The notes below the pieces were generated by a model. That model searched no databases. It was given only the letters and a program-made list of their open reading frames with translations, and was not told the origin of the DNA. A DNA stretch of 64,000 nucleotides from Actinopolyspora xinjiangensis (GTDB lineage: Bacteria > Actinomycetota > Actinomycetes > Mycobacteriales > Pseudonocardiaceae): positions 1-64,000 of the forward strand of contig NZ_FNJR01000010.1 in the NCBI RefSeq assembly GCF_900104475.1, read 5' to 3'. A program made the position numbers and the translations under genes. Numbering within the stretch: position 1 is the first letter of the stretch; every line of letters starts with the position of its first letter. Positions 25,947 through 34,357 of this stretch are shown here, piece by piece.

Positions 25947-27485
25947 TCACTGCCCGGTGGAGGAGCCGGCCACTTCCTCGGAACGGTTCTTGGCGGGCGA
26001 ACCGCGTCGAGTCCGGTTGCGCCTGCGCGCGGGGCGCTGGGAGCTCGCCTGGGAGCTTTCCCCCTCGGCGCCCGCGTCGGACTGGCTCGTCGCTTCACCG
26101 ACGGGTTTGCCACCACGGGTGCGGCGCCGTTTCCGTCGGGCGGGCCTGCTTCCCGCCTCGCCGCCCTCGGTGCGACCGGACTGCGCCTCACCACGCCCCG
26201 AACCACGACCTTTGCGCCTGCCGCGTTCGCGTCGGCTGTCGTCGCGCTCCTCCGCCTCTGCGTCCAGGCCGGATCGGGTGCGCATCGACAGCGGCAGTCT
26301 GCCGCTCGCGTCGGCGGGGATGTCGAGGTCCTCGAAGAGGTGCGGGGAAGTGGAGTAGGTCTCCACCGGCTCGGCCTTGCCCAGCCCGAGCTCCTTGTCG
26401 ATCACCCGCCAGCGGCTCTCCTCGTCCCAGTCCACCAGCGTTATCGCGACACCCGTACGTCCCGCTCGCCCGGTTCGCCCGATGCGGTGCACGTAGGTCT
26501 TCTCGTCCTCGGGGCACTGGAGGTTGATCACGTGGGTCACGCCCGCCACGTCGATCCCACGAGCGGCGACGTCGGTCGCCACCAGGATGTCGATCTTGCC
26601 GCTGCGGAAGGCACGCAGCGCCTTCTCCCGGGCGGACTGCCCGAGGTCGCCGTGCACCGAACCGGCGGCGAAGCCCCGCTCGCACAGTTCGTCCGCCAGC
26701 TTCTGGGCAGAGCGCTTGGTACGGCTGAAGATCATGGTCAGCCCCCGGTCGCGGGCCTGCAGCGCGCGGGCCAGCAACTCCGGCTTGTCCATGGCGTGGG
26801 CGCGGTAGACGAACTGGTGGGTCCGTTCGTGCACCGCGCTCTCGTCCGCCTGCTCGGCGCGGATCTGCGTCGGCTGGTTCAGGAAGTCGCGCGCGAGCTT
26901 GATGATCGCGTCCGGCATCGTCGCGGAGAACAGCATCGTCTGCCGCTGTTCGGGGACCATGCCGAGAATCCGCTCGATATCGGGCAGGAAGCCCAGGTCG
27001 AGCATCTCGTCGGCCTCATCGAGCACCAGCGTCTCGACCTTGCCGAGCACGAGGTGCTGCTGTTCGGCGAGATCCAGCAGCCTGCCCGGGGTTCCGATGA
27101 CCACGTCCACGCCCGAGCGCAGCGCTTCGATCTGGGGCTCGTAGGGCCTGCCGCCGTAGACCGCGAGGGTGCGCACTCCCAGGTAGCGCGCGGCTTGCTC
27201 CAGGTCACGGGTGACCTGCGTGCACAGTTCCCTGGTCGGCACCACGACCAGGGCCTGCGGAGTCCCGTCGCCGGGCAGCCGCATCCGCTGCAGCAGGGGG
27301 ACGCCGAAGCCGAGCGTCTTGCCCATGCCGGTTCGGGCCTGCCCGATCAGGTCCGCGCCACGCAGCGCCAGCTGCAGGGTCATCTCCTGGATCGCGAAGG
27401 TGTGCTCGATGCCGGCCTCGCGTAGCGCTCGCGCGATCTCCTCGGACGCGCCGAGCTCCGCGAAGGTGGGGCTGTCGGGGTTCAC
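25947..27485 (-). CDS. DEAD-box ATP-dependent RNA helicase (RhlE/DeaD-like)
   Basis: A 512-residue helicase for RNA unwinding in ribosome assembly or cold/stress RNA turnover. Helicase motifs in order: Q-motif FAIQEMTLQLAL, motif I ARTGMGKT, motif Ia PTRELCTQ, TPGRLLDL, motif II DEAD, motif III SAT, IFSRTKRSA, VATDVAARGID and motif VI HRIGRTGRAGRTG. The C-terminal 120 residues are Arg/Ser/Gly-rich and basic, a typical RNA-binding tail. GTG at 27485 is the conventional start, but the frame stays open upstream for 39 more codons with a hydrophilic, protein-like sequence up to a GAGAGG that would serve an ATT at 27593 or CTG at 27587. Counterpart of M. tuberculosis Rv3211 by position. Confidence 0.93.
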   Translation of the reverse strand: MNPDSPTFAELGASEEIARALREAGIEHTFAIQEMTLQLALRGADLIGQARTGMGKTLGFGVPLLQRMRLPGDGTPQALVVVPTRELCTQVTRDLEQAARYLGVRTLAVYGGRPYEPQIEALRSGVDVVIGTPGRLLDLAEQQHLVLGKVETLVLDEADEMLDLGFLPDIERILGMVPEQRQTMLFSATMPDAIIKLARDFLNQPTQIRAEQADESAVHERTHQFVYRAHAMDKPELLARALQARDRGLTMIFSRTKRSAQKLADELCERGFAAGSVHGDLGQSAREKALRAFRSGKIDILVATDVAARGIDVAGVTHVINLQCPEDEKTYVHRIGRTGRAGRTGVAITLVDWDEESRWRVIDKELGLGKAEPVETYSTSPHLFEDLDIPADASGRLPLSMRTRSGLDAEAEERDDSRRERGRRKGRGSGRGEAQSGRTEGGEAGSRPARRKRRRTRGGKPVGEATSQSDAGAEGESSQASSQRPARRRNRTRRGSPAKNRSEEVAGSSTGQ

Positions 27486-27593
27486 AGCCGCTTCCCGCGG
27501 CTTCGCCTCCCGGTCGTTCTCCGGGGGCCGTTGTGATTCGTCGGCTCCGGACTGGTGGGGCTCGGTCGCCTCGTCACTGTTCGTCAGAGTAAT

Positions 27594-28318
27594 CGCCTCT
27601 CTCGTACTCGCTCACACCGTGTTCCCGCCGGTTGTCACTCTTGATCCCTCGGCGTGCCACCGGGTGGCGATATCGGTTTGTGGCCACACACGGCCCCGGG
27701 CCGGGGTGCGGTTCCTCGCGGCCGCACGGTTCCCGACCCCCGCTCTGCCGAGGTGGCCAACTGCGCGGGCGCCGTCCGCCCTGACCCGGTGGCCGACCGG
27801 CGTCGCGCGTTCACGGAGTACGGGCGATACCCGCCCGCTGTCACGTGACCGCGCTCGCCGGGCCGAGCCCGGGTCGTGTGCCCTGTTTCACCGGCACGTG
27901 CGGCGGTGGCTGCCCACTTCGGTCCTGTTTCGAGGTGGTGGTGTCCGTACGCGGAGACCTCGCGGGTCGGGTCGACCGACTCGGACCGCCTGCCGTGGGT
28001 GTACTGATCACCGGGGCGGTCCGGCAGGAGCGCGGTGTCCGAGCACTCGTGGGATCGGTCGGTACCGATGCGGTCTCCGCCTGACGCCAATGAACCTCCC
28101 TTCCGGCACCCTACCCGTTTTCCCATACCCTGCGGTCTCCGGATGGTGAACGCCACCTCTTGCGCGCGTGTCGGAGAATGCGGTATCGGCCCTTGTTCCG
28201 ACACGCCGAGCGCACCGGATTCCGGGCCGTCGAACCCGGATCAGCGCGACGAGCGGGCCGGAGAGGTCGGCGACGCGCCAGTGCTCCCTCGCGGGGGCGG
28301 TAGCGGTAGGCTCGCGGC
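27594..28318. other. Gene-free region between divergent helicase and MiaE-like genes
   Basis: About 725 bp, the longest gene-free stretch in the window, between two divergent genes. The frames open here have no ribosome binding sites and no recognisable protein features. It presumably carries both promoters and leaders; I see no riboswitch or repeat that I can name. Confidence 0.5.
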
Positions 28319-29038
28319 ATGAGCGAGGCTGACCAGAGCGCTGTGGCTTCCGGAGTGGTGGAGTCCGAGGCCGAGGGAGGGGCCGAGGAACCGCATGCCG
28401 GGTACAACGAAGGGGTGAAGGACCTGCTCGGCGCGTTGGCCTACGGTGAGCTCTCCGCGTTCGACAGGCTGGCCGAGGACTCCAGGGCGGCCCCCACGCT
28501 GACCGGCCGGGCGGCGCTGGCGAGCATGGCCGCCGCCGAGATGGGGCACTTCCGGCTGCTGGAGGAACGCCTCGCCGCGCGTGGAGTGGCGGTGGAGGAC
28601 GCCATGCGCCCGTTCGCGGAGCCGTTCGACGCGTTCAACGCCTCGACCGCACCGCACTCCTGGTTGGAGTCGCTGGTGAAGGCATACGTCGGTGACGGGT
28701 TGGCCGCCGACTTCTACCGGGAGGTCGCCAACTGGCTCGACGAGGAAACGCGGGAGCTGGTGCTGACGGTGCTCTCGGACACCGGCCACTCGACCTTCGC
28801 GGAGCGCGAGGTCTCGGCCGCCTGCGCCGAGGACGAGTCACTGCGGGACAGGCTGACCCTGTGGGGACGGCGGCTGCTGGGTGAGGCGGTCACCCAGGCG
28901 CAGTGGGTGGTCTCGGAGCGGGACGCGCTCGCCGAGCTGATCATCAGGGGATCCGGGGATCTCGCCGGGATCGGTTCGCTGTTCCGCAGACTGCAGAACA
29001 ACCACAACAAGCGGATGTCCAGGCTCGGACTGGGGTGA
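28319..29038 (+). CDS. Ferritin-like protein, MiaE-type
   Basis: A 239-residue helical protein. Two ExxH-like pairs expected of a ferritin-type diiron site are visible: [12 protein letters not shown] with [15 protein letters not shown] in the first half, and [14 protein letters not shown] with [14 protein letters not shown] in the second. This fits the actinobacterial family related to tRNA hydroxylase MiaE, present as Rv3210c in M. tuberculosis at the same position. Whether it modifies tRNA is not shown; the diiron site is inferred. Confidence 0.82.
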   Translation: MSEADQSAVASGVVESEAEGGAEEPHAGYNEGVKDLLGALAYGELSAFDRLAEDSRAAPTLTGRAALASMAAAEMGHFRLLEERLAARGVAVEDAMRPFAEPFDAFNASTAPHSWLESLVKAYVGDGLAADFYREVANWLDEETRELVLTVLSDTGHSTFAEREVSAACAEDESLRDRLTLWGRRLLGEAVTQAQWVVSERDALAELIIRGSGDLAGIGSLFRRLQNNHNKRMSRLGLG

Positions 29039-29235
29039 TGATCACGCCGGGGGCTGGGCCCGCCTGGTTCCGTGGTCCGTGCCGTCGAGCGGTGCCGTGA
29101 CCGGTTCGTGGGGCGCTCGCCTCCTCGCCGATCGCCTCGATCGACGCCCCCGGCGGGGATCGTTCCGCTTCGTGACCGACGGAGCAGATAGTCTGTGGTC
29201 AACGCGTTGGACAGCTACTACAGGGAGGCAGTGAC

Positions 29236-29460
29236 GTGGAGGTCAAGGTCGGAGTCGACGGGGCGCGGGAGCTGACGCTCAACAGCGGTCAGTCCCAGGA
29301 AGAGGTCGAGAAGCTGGTCGCCGAGGCGCTGGGCAGCACCGAGGGGAACCTGCGTATCGACGATGACAAGGGCAAGCGTTACATCGTGCCCTCCGCCAAG
29401 ATCACCTATGTCGAGATCGGGGCGACGGAGACCCAGCGCGTCGGCTTCGGGGTGGGTTGA
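29236..29460 (+). CDS. DUF3107 domain protein
   Basis: A 74-residue acidic protein, VKVGVDGARELTLNSGQSQ at the start and KITYVEIGATETQRVGFG at the end, full length for DUF3107 (TB9.4, Rv3208A, in M. tuberculosis). GTG at 29236 has GGGAGG 8 nt upstream. In mycobacteria it neighbours fasR directly; here five inserted genes separate them. Function unknown. Confidence 0.9.
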   Translation: MEVKVGVDGARELTLNSGQSQEEVEKLVAEALGSTEGNLRIDDDKGKRYIVPSAKITYVEIGATETQRVGFGVG

Positions 29461-29648
29461 TCCCGCCGGGCGACGGCTCGCTCGTTGTTCTCCCGGTCGG
29501 GAACCGGCCCGCGTGCGGTGAGTGACACGAATCCGGCTCACCCGATCGGGAGCGGCGCCCGCACGCCGCGGCACACCTGGCGGACGAGGCCGGGCGGGCG
29601 CCGCGTGGGGCTCCGGGAGCTCCGCGTCGCGGTCGGTGCCCTGCCGCT

Positions 29649-29984
29649 TCAGCCGGTGCCGTCGAGTTCCACCAGCTCGGAGTCCAGCGGGAACGGGGGG
29701 CGCCCCAGGCCGGTGATGCGGTACCGGTTCCAGGGGTCCGGTTCCGAGAGGGTGGCCACGGCCTCGCCGTGGGGAGTCCGCAGCACCACGTCGGTCTTGC
29801 GTCCGTCGGCGATCTCGTCCAGTTCGCCGCTGGCCTCGGCCCGGCCGTACCAGTGGAACCGCCCGTCGATGGGCTGGAAGTTGCCGCGCAGCACCACGTG
29901 CACCGTGGCGTGCCGTTCGGCGGTGAAGATCACGGCTTCGCCGTTGTAGTCGTCCTCGTCGTGTTCGTGTCCCTGCTGGGGCAT
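29649..29984 (-). CDS. DUF4873 domain protein
   Basis: A 111-residue protein with an acidic N-terminus (HEHDEDDYNGEAVIF), the LRGNFQPIDGRFHWYGR core typical of DUF4873, and a C-terminal WNRYRITGLGRPPFPL. ATG at 29984 follows GGGAGGG. The domain is often found fused or adjacent to oxygenases. It lies 17 nt downstream of a TetR gene (same strand), and divergent from an AurF-like oxygenase, so it probably belongs to that cassette. Confidence 0.8.
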   Translation of the reverse strand: MPQQGHEHDEDDYNGEAVIFTAERHATVHVVLRGNFQPIDGRFHWYGRAEASGELDEIADGRKTDVVLRTPHGEAVATLSEPDPWNRYRITGLGRPPFPLDSELVELDGTG

Positions 29985-30001
29985 GTCCGCCCTCCCTGTC
30001 C

Positions 30002-30733
30002 TCAGTCCTGCTCGTCCCCGACGACCCTCAGGTGGGGGACGATCTCCAGTGGTTCGTCCGGATCGATGACGATGCCTCCGGCGCGCAGCACCCCGTCGAT
30101 GGCGAACCAGATGATCTTCGTCAGGTACTCGGTGAGATCGTCCCTGGTCATGGAGTGGCGATCCAGCCACCAGTCACCGCTGGCCTGCACCATGCCGACC
30201 AGGCCGTGACTCCATGCCTCCACACCGCCCGAATCCAGTTCCAGGCTGCGCATGTATTCGCCGAGCAGGCGGGACAGCGAATTGGCTATCACCGTCTTCT
30301 CGGTGGTGACCGGATCAGTGTGCACCGGGCGGTCGGCGAAGTTCCGACGCACCACGAAGCGGTACAGCTCCGGGTACTCCTCGATCACCCGGAGGTAGGT
30401 GTCGATGATCCGCCGGATCCGTTCACGTGCGCTGCCCTCCTGTTCGAGAGCCGGGTTGATCCGCTCCATGAGCAGCTTCGTGCCCCATTCCCCGACGGCG
30501 AGGTACAGGTCGCTCTTGTCGCTGAAGTGCCGGTACAGCACGGGTTTGCTGACGCCTGCCTCGGTGGCGATGTCGTCCATGCCCACCTCCGGGCCGTAGT
30601 TGCCGATGGCGCGCACGGCGGCCTCGACGAACTCGGCGCGTCTGGCCTGCCGGTGTCCGCGCCAGCGTTCCTTGCGGGCGTCGCCGCGTCCCTGTGACTG
30701 CATGGCCTTGACAGGTCGGGAGATCTGGCTCAC
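30002..30733 (-). CDS. TetR family regulator of the AurF-like cassette
   Basis: A 243-residue regulator. The helix-turn-helix covers about residues 35-80: RRAEFVEAAVRAIGNYG, MDDIATEAGVSKPVLYRHF, SDKSDLYLAVGEWG. GTG at 30733 is taken as the start, with ATG 30703 as alternative. It is divergent from an AurF-like oxygenase gene with a 76-bp shared promoter region holding two inverted repeats, and cotranscribed with DUF4873. It is the likely repressor of both directions. Confidence 0.88.
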   Translation of the reverse strand: MSQISRPVKAMQSQGRGDARKERWRGHRQARRAEFVEAAVRAIGNYGPEVGMDDIATEAGVSKPVLYRHFSDKSDLYLAVGEWGTKLLMERINPALEQEGSARERIRRIIDTYLRVIEEYPELYRFVVRRNFADRPVHTDPVTTEKTVIANSLSRLLGEYMRSLELDSGGVEAWSHGLVGMVQASGDWWLDRHSMTRDDLTEYLTKIIWFAIDGVLRAGGIVIDPDEPLEIVPHLRVVGDEQD

Positions 30734-30764
30734 GCTACCCAAGGTAGCTGTTACTTGTCGTAAC
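30734..30764. promoter_or_regulatory. Two adjacent inverted repeats, TetR operator candidates
   Basis: GCTACC-CAA-free centre-GGTAGC occupies 30734-30748 and GTTAC-TTGTC-GTAAC occupies 30750-30764. Both lie in the 76-bp gap between the divergent TetR and AurF-like genes, the first directly upstream of the TetR start codon. The second shares TTACTTG(C/T)CG with a site upstream of fasR at 34037. Confidence 0.55.
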
Positions 30765-30809
30765 ACGCAATTGTCAGCACGGGTTCCTCCCGAAAGGTGA
30801 CCAGCGATC

Positions 30810-31709
30810 ATGACCAAGGCTCTCCAGGTCAACGACAGGGAGAAAACGGCTTCCCGGTTACTCAAGTCATCGGCCAAGAACAGCTACGACCCCGAGGTGG
30901 ACATCGACTGGGAAGCGCCGCTGGCGGAGGACCAGCCCTACATTCCCTTCCACCGCAGCACGCTCTACGGCACCCACTTCTGGGACCGGCTGACCGAGCG
31001 GCAGCGCGTCGAGCTGACCAAGCACGAGTTCGCCAGCATCGCCTCGAACGGTCTCTGGTTCGAGGTGCTGCTGATGCAGATGCTGCTCAAGGACTTCTAC
31101 AACCGGGATCCGCGCACCAACCACGCTCAGTACGCGCTGACCGAGGTCGCCGACGAGTGCAGGCACTCCACCATGTTCGCCAAGACATGCGACCGCATCG
31201 GCGCTCCCGCCTACGGGCCGATACGGATCCTGCACCTCGGCGGCAGGGTGCTGCCCGCCGTTCTCAAAGGTCCCTCGGCCTACGCCTCCATCCTCGTCGC
31301 GGAGGAGCTGCTGGACCGGTTCCAGCGGGACCAGATGTTCGACGAGCAGGTACAGCCCCTGGTGCGGATGGTCAACCGCATCCACGTGATGGAGGAGGCG
31401 CGGCACGTCACCTTCGCCCGCGAGGAGGTCACCCGCGGTATGCGGGAGTGCAACGCGGCCCAGCGCGCCTACCACCAGTTCATGACGGCGCTGGTGGGTT
31501 TCTGCATCGTCAAGGCGCTGATCAACCCCAGGATCTACAAGTCGGTCGGGCTGCGTCCCAGGGACGCCTACCGGGCCGCCATGACCAACCCGCACTGGCG
31601 GGAGACCGTGCGGTGGAGCGGAGAGAAGATCATGTCGTTTCTGGACGAGGTCGGCCTGGTCGGCAAGCCCGGCACGGCCCTGTGGCGGAAGGCTGGACTG
31701 ATCCGGTGA
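30810..31709 (+). CDS. AurF-like diiron oxygenase
   Basis: A 299-residue non-heme diiron protein of the AurF / p-aminobenzoate N-oxygenase family. Ligand-bearing helices are visible: TKHEFASIASNGLWFE, EVADECRHSTMFAK, ILVAEELLDRFQRDQ, and MEEARHVTFAREEV. Members oxidise aryl amines or other small substrates; the substrate here is unknown. ATG 30810 follows GAAAGG. Codon 17 is TTA (30858-30860), rare in such genomes and possibly bldA-dependent. Its stop overlaps the GTG of an alpha/beta hydrolase, so the two enzymes are translationally coupled. The cassette sits inside an otherwise conserved block between DUF3107 and fasR. Confidence 0.85.
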   Translation: MTKALQVNDREKTASRLLKSSAKNSYDPEVDIDWEAPLAEDQPYIPFHRSTLYGTHFWDRLTERQRVELTKHEFASIASNGLWFEVLLMQMLLKDFYNRDPRTNHAQYALTEVADECRHSTMFAKTCDRIGAPAYGPIRILHLGGRVLPAVLKGPSAYASILVAEELLDRFQRDQMFDEQVQPLVRMVNRIHVMEEARHVTFAREEVTRGMRECNAAQRAYHQFMTALVGFCIVKALINPRIYKSVGLRPRDAYRAAMTNPHWRETVRWSGEKIMSFLDEVGLVGKPGTALWRKAGLIR

Positions 31710-32617
31710 CTGTCGAACAACACGAACGAGCGGCGGGACTGCTGACCACCTCCGACGGGACACGGCTCGCGGTGGACGAGAGCGGCAGCCCCCAGGCCCC
31801 GGTCACGGTCGTACTGGTCCACGGCTGGACGCTCACCCGTCACACCTGGGACCGAGTGACCGAACGGTTGCGGGCAGCGGTGGGAGGACCGGTCCGGATC
31901 GTGCGCTTCGACCACCGCGGCCACGGGGACTCCGATCCCTCACCCTCCGGAACCGCGACCATCGCACAGTGCGCCGACGACCTCTCCGAGGTGATCGCCG
32001 ACCGGGTCCCGGAAGGCCCGATCGTGCTGGCCGGTCACTCCATGGGAGGAATGACCATCATGGCCATGGCCGAGCGCCATCCCGATCTGCTGGCCGAGCG
32101 GGTGAGCGGCATCGCCCTGGTCGCCACCTCCAGTGGCGGACTGGCCGCCCCCGGCCTGCGGCTGCCAGGGCCGCTCGCCAAGGTCTTCAACGCCGGGGAG
32201 CGCGGGTTGCGGCGGATGCTGGCCCGTTCGGACCGGCGCACGGTCAGCGACCGTTCCGCCTGGATGCGTCCCGGGCTGCGCTGGTTGCTGTTCGGCAGTC
32301 GGCCCGCCGCCGCCGATGTCGCCCGGAGCGCGGAATGGGTGGCCGGTTGCCACCCCGCCAGCTTCGCCGGTTTCCGGGAGTCCCTGGCCGAGCACGAACG
32401 CGGCGAAGCGCTGGCGCGGTTGCCCGAGGTTCCGACGGTGATACTGGCGGGTCTGTCCGACAGGCTCTGCCCGCTGCCCCACGCTCGCCGGATGTCGGAG
32501 CGGCTTCCGGGGGCGGGCTTCTTCCTCTACGGTGGCGCGGGGCACATGCTCCCGATGGAACGCCCCGAGGAGGTGACCGAGCGCATCGCCGACGTGACGC
32601 GGGCCGTGCCGAGCTGA
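31706..32617 (+). CDS. Alpha/beta hydrolase
   Basis: A 303-residue alpha/beta hydrolase. LVHGWTLTRHTWD carries the oxyanion HG motif, the nucleophile elbow is GHSMGG with Ser112, the acid is in LSDRLCPLP, and the histidine in GAGHMLPMER. The GTG at 31706 overlaps the stop of the diiron oxygenase (GTGA), implying coupled synthesis and a shared pathway, perhaps ester hydrolysis of an oxidised product. Substrate unknown. Confidence 0.9.
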   Translation: MTVEQHERAAGLLTTSDGTRLAVDESGSPQAPVTVVLVHGWTLTRHTWDRVTERLRAAVGGPVRIVRFDHRGHGDSDPSPSGTATIAQCADDLSEVIADRVPEGPIVLAGHSMGGMTIMAMAERHPDLLAERVSGIALVATSSGGLAAPGLRLPGPLAKVFNAGERGLRRMLARSDRRTVSDRSAWMRPGLRWLLFGSRPAAADVARSAEWVAGCHPASFAGFRESLAEHERGEALARLPEVPTVILAGLSDRLCPLPHARRMSERLPGAGFFLYGGAGHMLPMERPEEVTERIADVTRAVPS

Positions 32618-32813
32618 CGTCCCCGGCGGCCCCGCCCGTCCGCTTCCGGGGAGGGGAGTCCGTCGCCGCGCCGTGGTCGTGATCGGACGCCCACCCGCCG
32701 GAGTTCGGTACGGTGGCCCGTGGCGGCCCCGGCGGTGGGCGGTCCGGTCCTGCTCGTTCCGAGCCGCGACCGACTCCACCGCACGGGTGGAGTCACCCGG
32801 CGAAAGGACTTCC

Positions 32814-33173
32814 GTGGGACAGCACACCAGCGGTACTCATCATCACGGTTATGTGGAGGACACACCGCTGAACCAGGCGATGCCCGCGCACGAGCGGTTG
32901 TCCCGGCTCGACGCCGTGGAGATCCTGCACACCCCGGACGAGGTGGCGCAGTGGCTGGCGAGCACGTTGCGAGCCGCCATGGGCAAGTCGGAGGAGGAGG
33001 TCGCGTTCGAGGACGAGTGGGACCAGTGGGTCAAGTACGCCCATTCGGGTGAAACCATCACTACCGGCCTGCTGCGGGGGCCCACCATCAGCGCCGTCGC
33101 CGTTCCCGAGGCCGAATGCCGCTGCGCCTCGACGCCGCTGGTGCCCGTCGGAGGCAAGAAGCGCAGCCGGTGA
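32814..33173 (+). CDS. Uncharacterised small protein
   Basis: A 119-residue protein that I do not recognise. The start is GTG 32814, preceded by GAAAGGA at 7 nt. It has a His-rich N-terminus (THHHGYVEDTPLNQAMP), an acidic helical middle (LDAVEILHTPDEVAQWL, KSEEEVAFEDEWDQWV), a CRC pair and a basic KKRSR end. It follows the hydrolase by 196 bp and converges on fasR. Confidence 0.6.
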   Translation: MGQHTSGTHHHGYVEDTPLNQAMPAHERLSRLDAVEILHTPDEVAQWLASTLRAAMGKSEEEVAFEDEWDQWVKYAHSGETITTGLLRGPTISAVAVPEAECRCASTPLVPVGGKKRSR

Positions 33174-33339
33174 GCAGACACCTCCCGTGCGGGGACCGGC
33201 GGTACCCGCGCGGGGCCGCCACCGAGCCGACGTGACCTCCGGAACGACCCGTCGGTGCTCCTTACGGGACGTCGCCGCTGTCGAGCCGGCGACGTTTCCG
33301 GGCGGTGGCGTTTCCGATGGCCGCGGCGGACGGGCCCCG

Positions 33340-33975
33340 TCAGCCCTGCTGCAGCGGGAACCCGGCCAGTCCCTTCCAGGCCAGGGTGGACATCAGGTGC
33401 ACGGCCTCCTCCCTGGAGATGGAGTTGTCCGAGTCCAGCCAGTCGCGTGCGGTCACCTGGCTGAGCCCCACGAGCCCGACCGCCAGCAGCCTGGCCCGCT
33501 CGTTGTCCAGCCCCGCGTCCGCCGTGACCGCCTCGGCCACCGCGTCTATGCAGCCCGACAGCGCGTTCTCGACCGCCCGTTCCACGGCGGGCTCGCCGCG
33601 CAGGTCCGACTCGAAGACCAGCCGGAAGGCCTGGTCGTCCCGGTCCACGAACTCGTAGAGAGCCGCGACGGAGGCACGTACCCGCTGCTTGTTCTCGGAG
33701 TTCGACTCGATCGCCTCCCTGACCCGGGTGACGAGTTCGCTGCCGTGGGTCTCCAGCAGTGCGAGGTAGAGCTCCAATTTGCCGGGGAAGTGCTGGTACA
33801 GCACCGGTTTGCTCACACCGGCGCGCTCCGCGATGTCATCCATCGCGGCAGCGTGGTAACCGTTGGTGACGAACACTTCCTGAGCCGCCGAGAGCAGTTG
33901 TGCCCGCCGCGCGTCGCGCGGAAGCCGCACCCCCCGAGCGGGCTGATCGGTGCTCTGCTGCGCGGTCTCGGTCAT
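33340..33975 (-). CDS. fasR: TetR family regulator, FasR-like
   Basis: A 211-residue TetR protein: DARRAQLLSAAQEVFVTNG, MDDIAERAGVSKPVLYQHF, PGKLELYLALLETHG form the DNA-binding domain, followed by a ligand-binding half ending TLAWKGLAGFPLQQG. The sequence character and the flanking genes (DUF3107, DUF3152, moeZ) match M. tuberculosis Rv3208, FasR, which activates fas and acpS in response to long-chain acyl-CoA. The fas genes are not in the window. If this lineage lacks type I fatty acid synthase the target would differ. Confidence 0.78.
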   Translation of the reverse strand: MTETAQQSTDQPARGVRLPRDARRAQLLSAAQEVFVTNGYHAAAMDDIAERAGVSKPVLYQHFPGKLELYLALLETHGSELVTRVREAIESNSENKQRVRASVAALYEFVDRDDQAFRLVFESDLRGEPAVERAVENALSGCIDAVAEAVTADAGLDNERARLLAVGLVGLSQVTARDWLDSDNSISREEAVHLMSTLAWKGLAGFPLQQG

Positions 33976-34357
33976 TTGAAAGCCTCCACCGAATGATGTC
34001 GACCCGTCGGTCGTGTGCGTGTCGGGCTCCCCAACTTTACTTGCCGGTAGACCGGTTGTGACGGTTACCTGACCGCCCCTTCTCCCGCTGTTCGATCGTC
34101 CGTCCCACTACGCGAACCGCGGGCCGCGTTCCCCGAGGGTGAATCATCGCACGCGGTCGGCACCACAGCGGCCCGTCGTCGGCCCGTCACGGGGCGGACC
34201 CGGAACACGCCGACTCGCGGGAAATATCCCGCCTTCGCAGGTCAACTCGCATAGTGTGGCAACCTGAACGCGATAAGCACGATGGTGGAACCGGTTCGGA
34301 ATCCCCGGCCGGGCCGAACGATCGTCGCGAGACGCCGGCAGTGTTTCGAGGAGTTCA
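33976..34357. other. Divergent promoter region fasR / DUF3152
   Basis: About 380 bp between divergent genes, with no gene in it. It contains the motif TTACTTGCCGGTAG at 34037-34050, 62-75 bp upstream of the fasR start, which resembles one arm of the operator at 30750-30764 and may be a TetR-family binding site. Confidence 0.45.

Noticed and set aside
27635-28204. A 189-codon minus-strand frame in the long gene-free region
   Set aside because: No ribosome binding site, low-complexity Arg/Gly/Thr composition and no recognisable domain.
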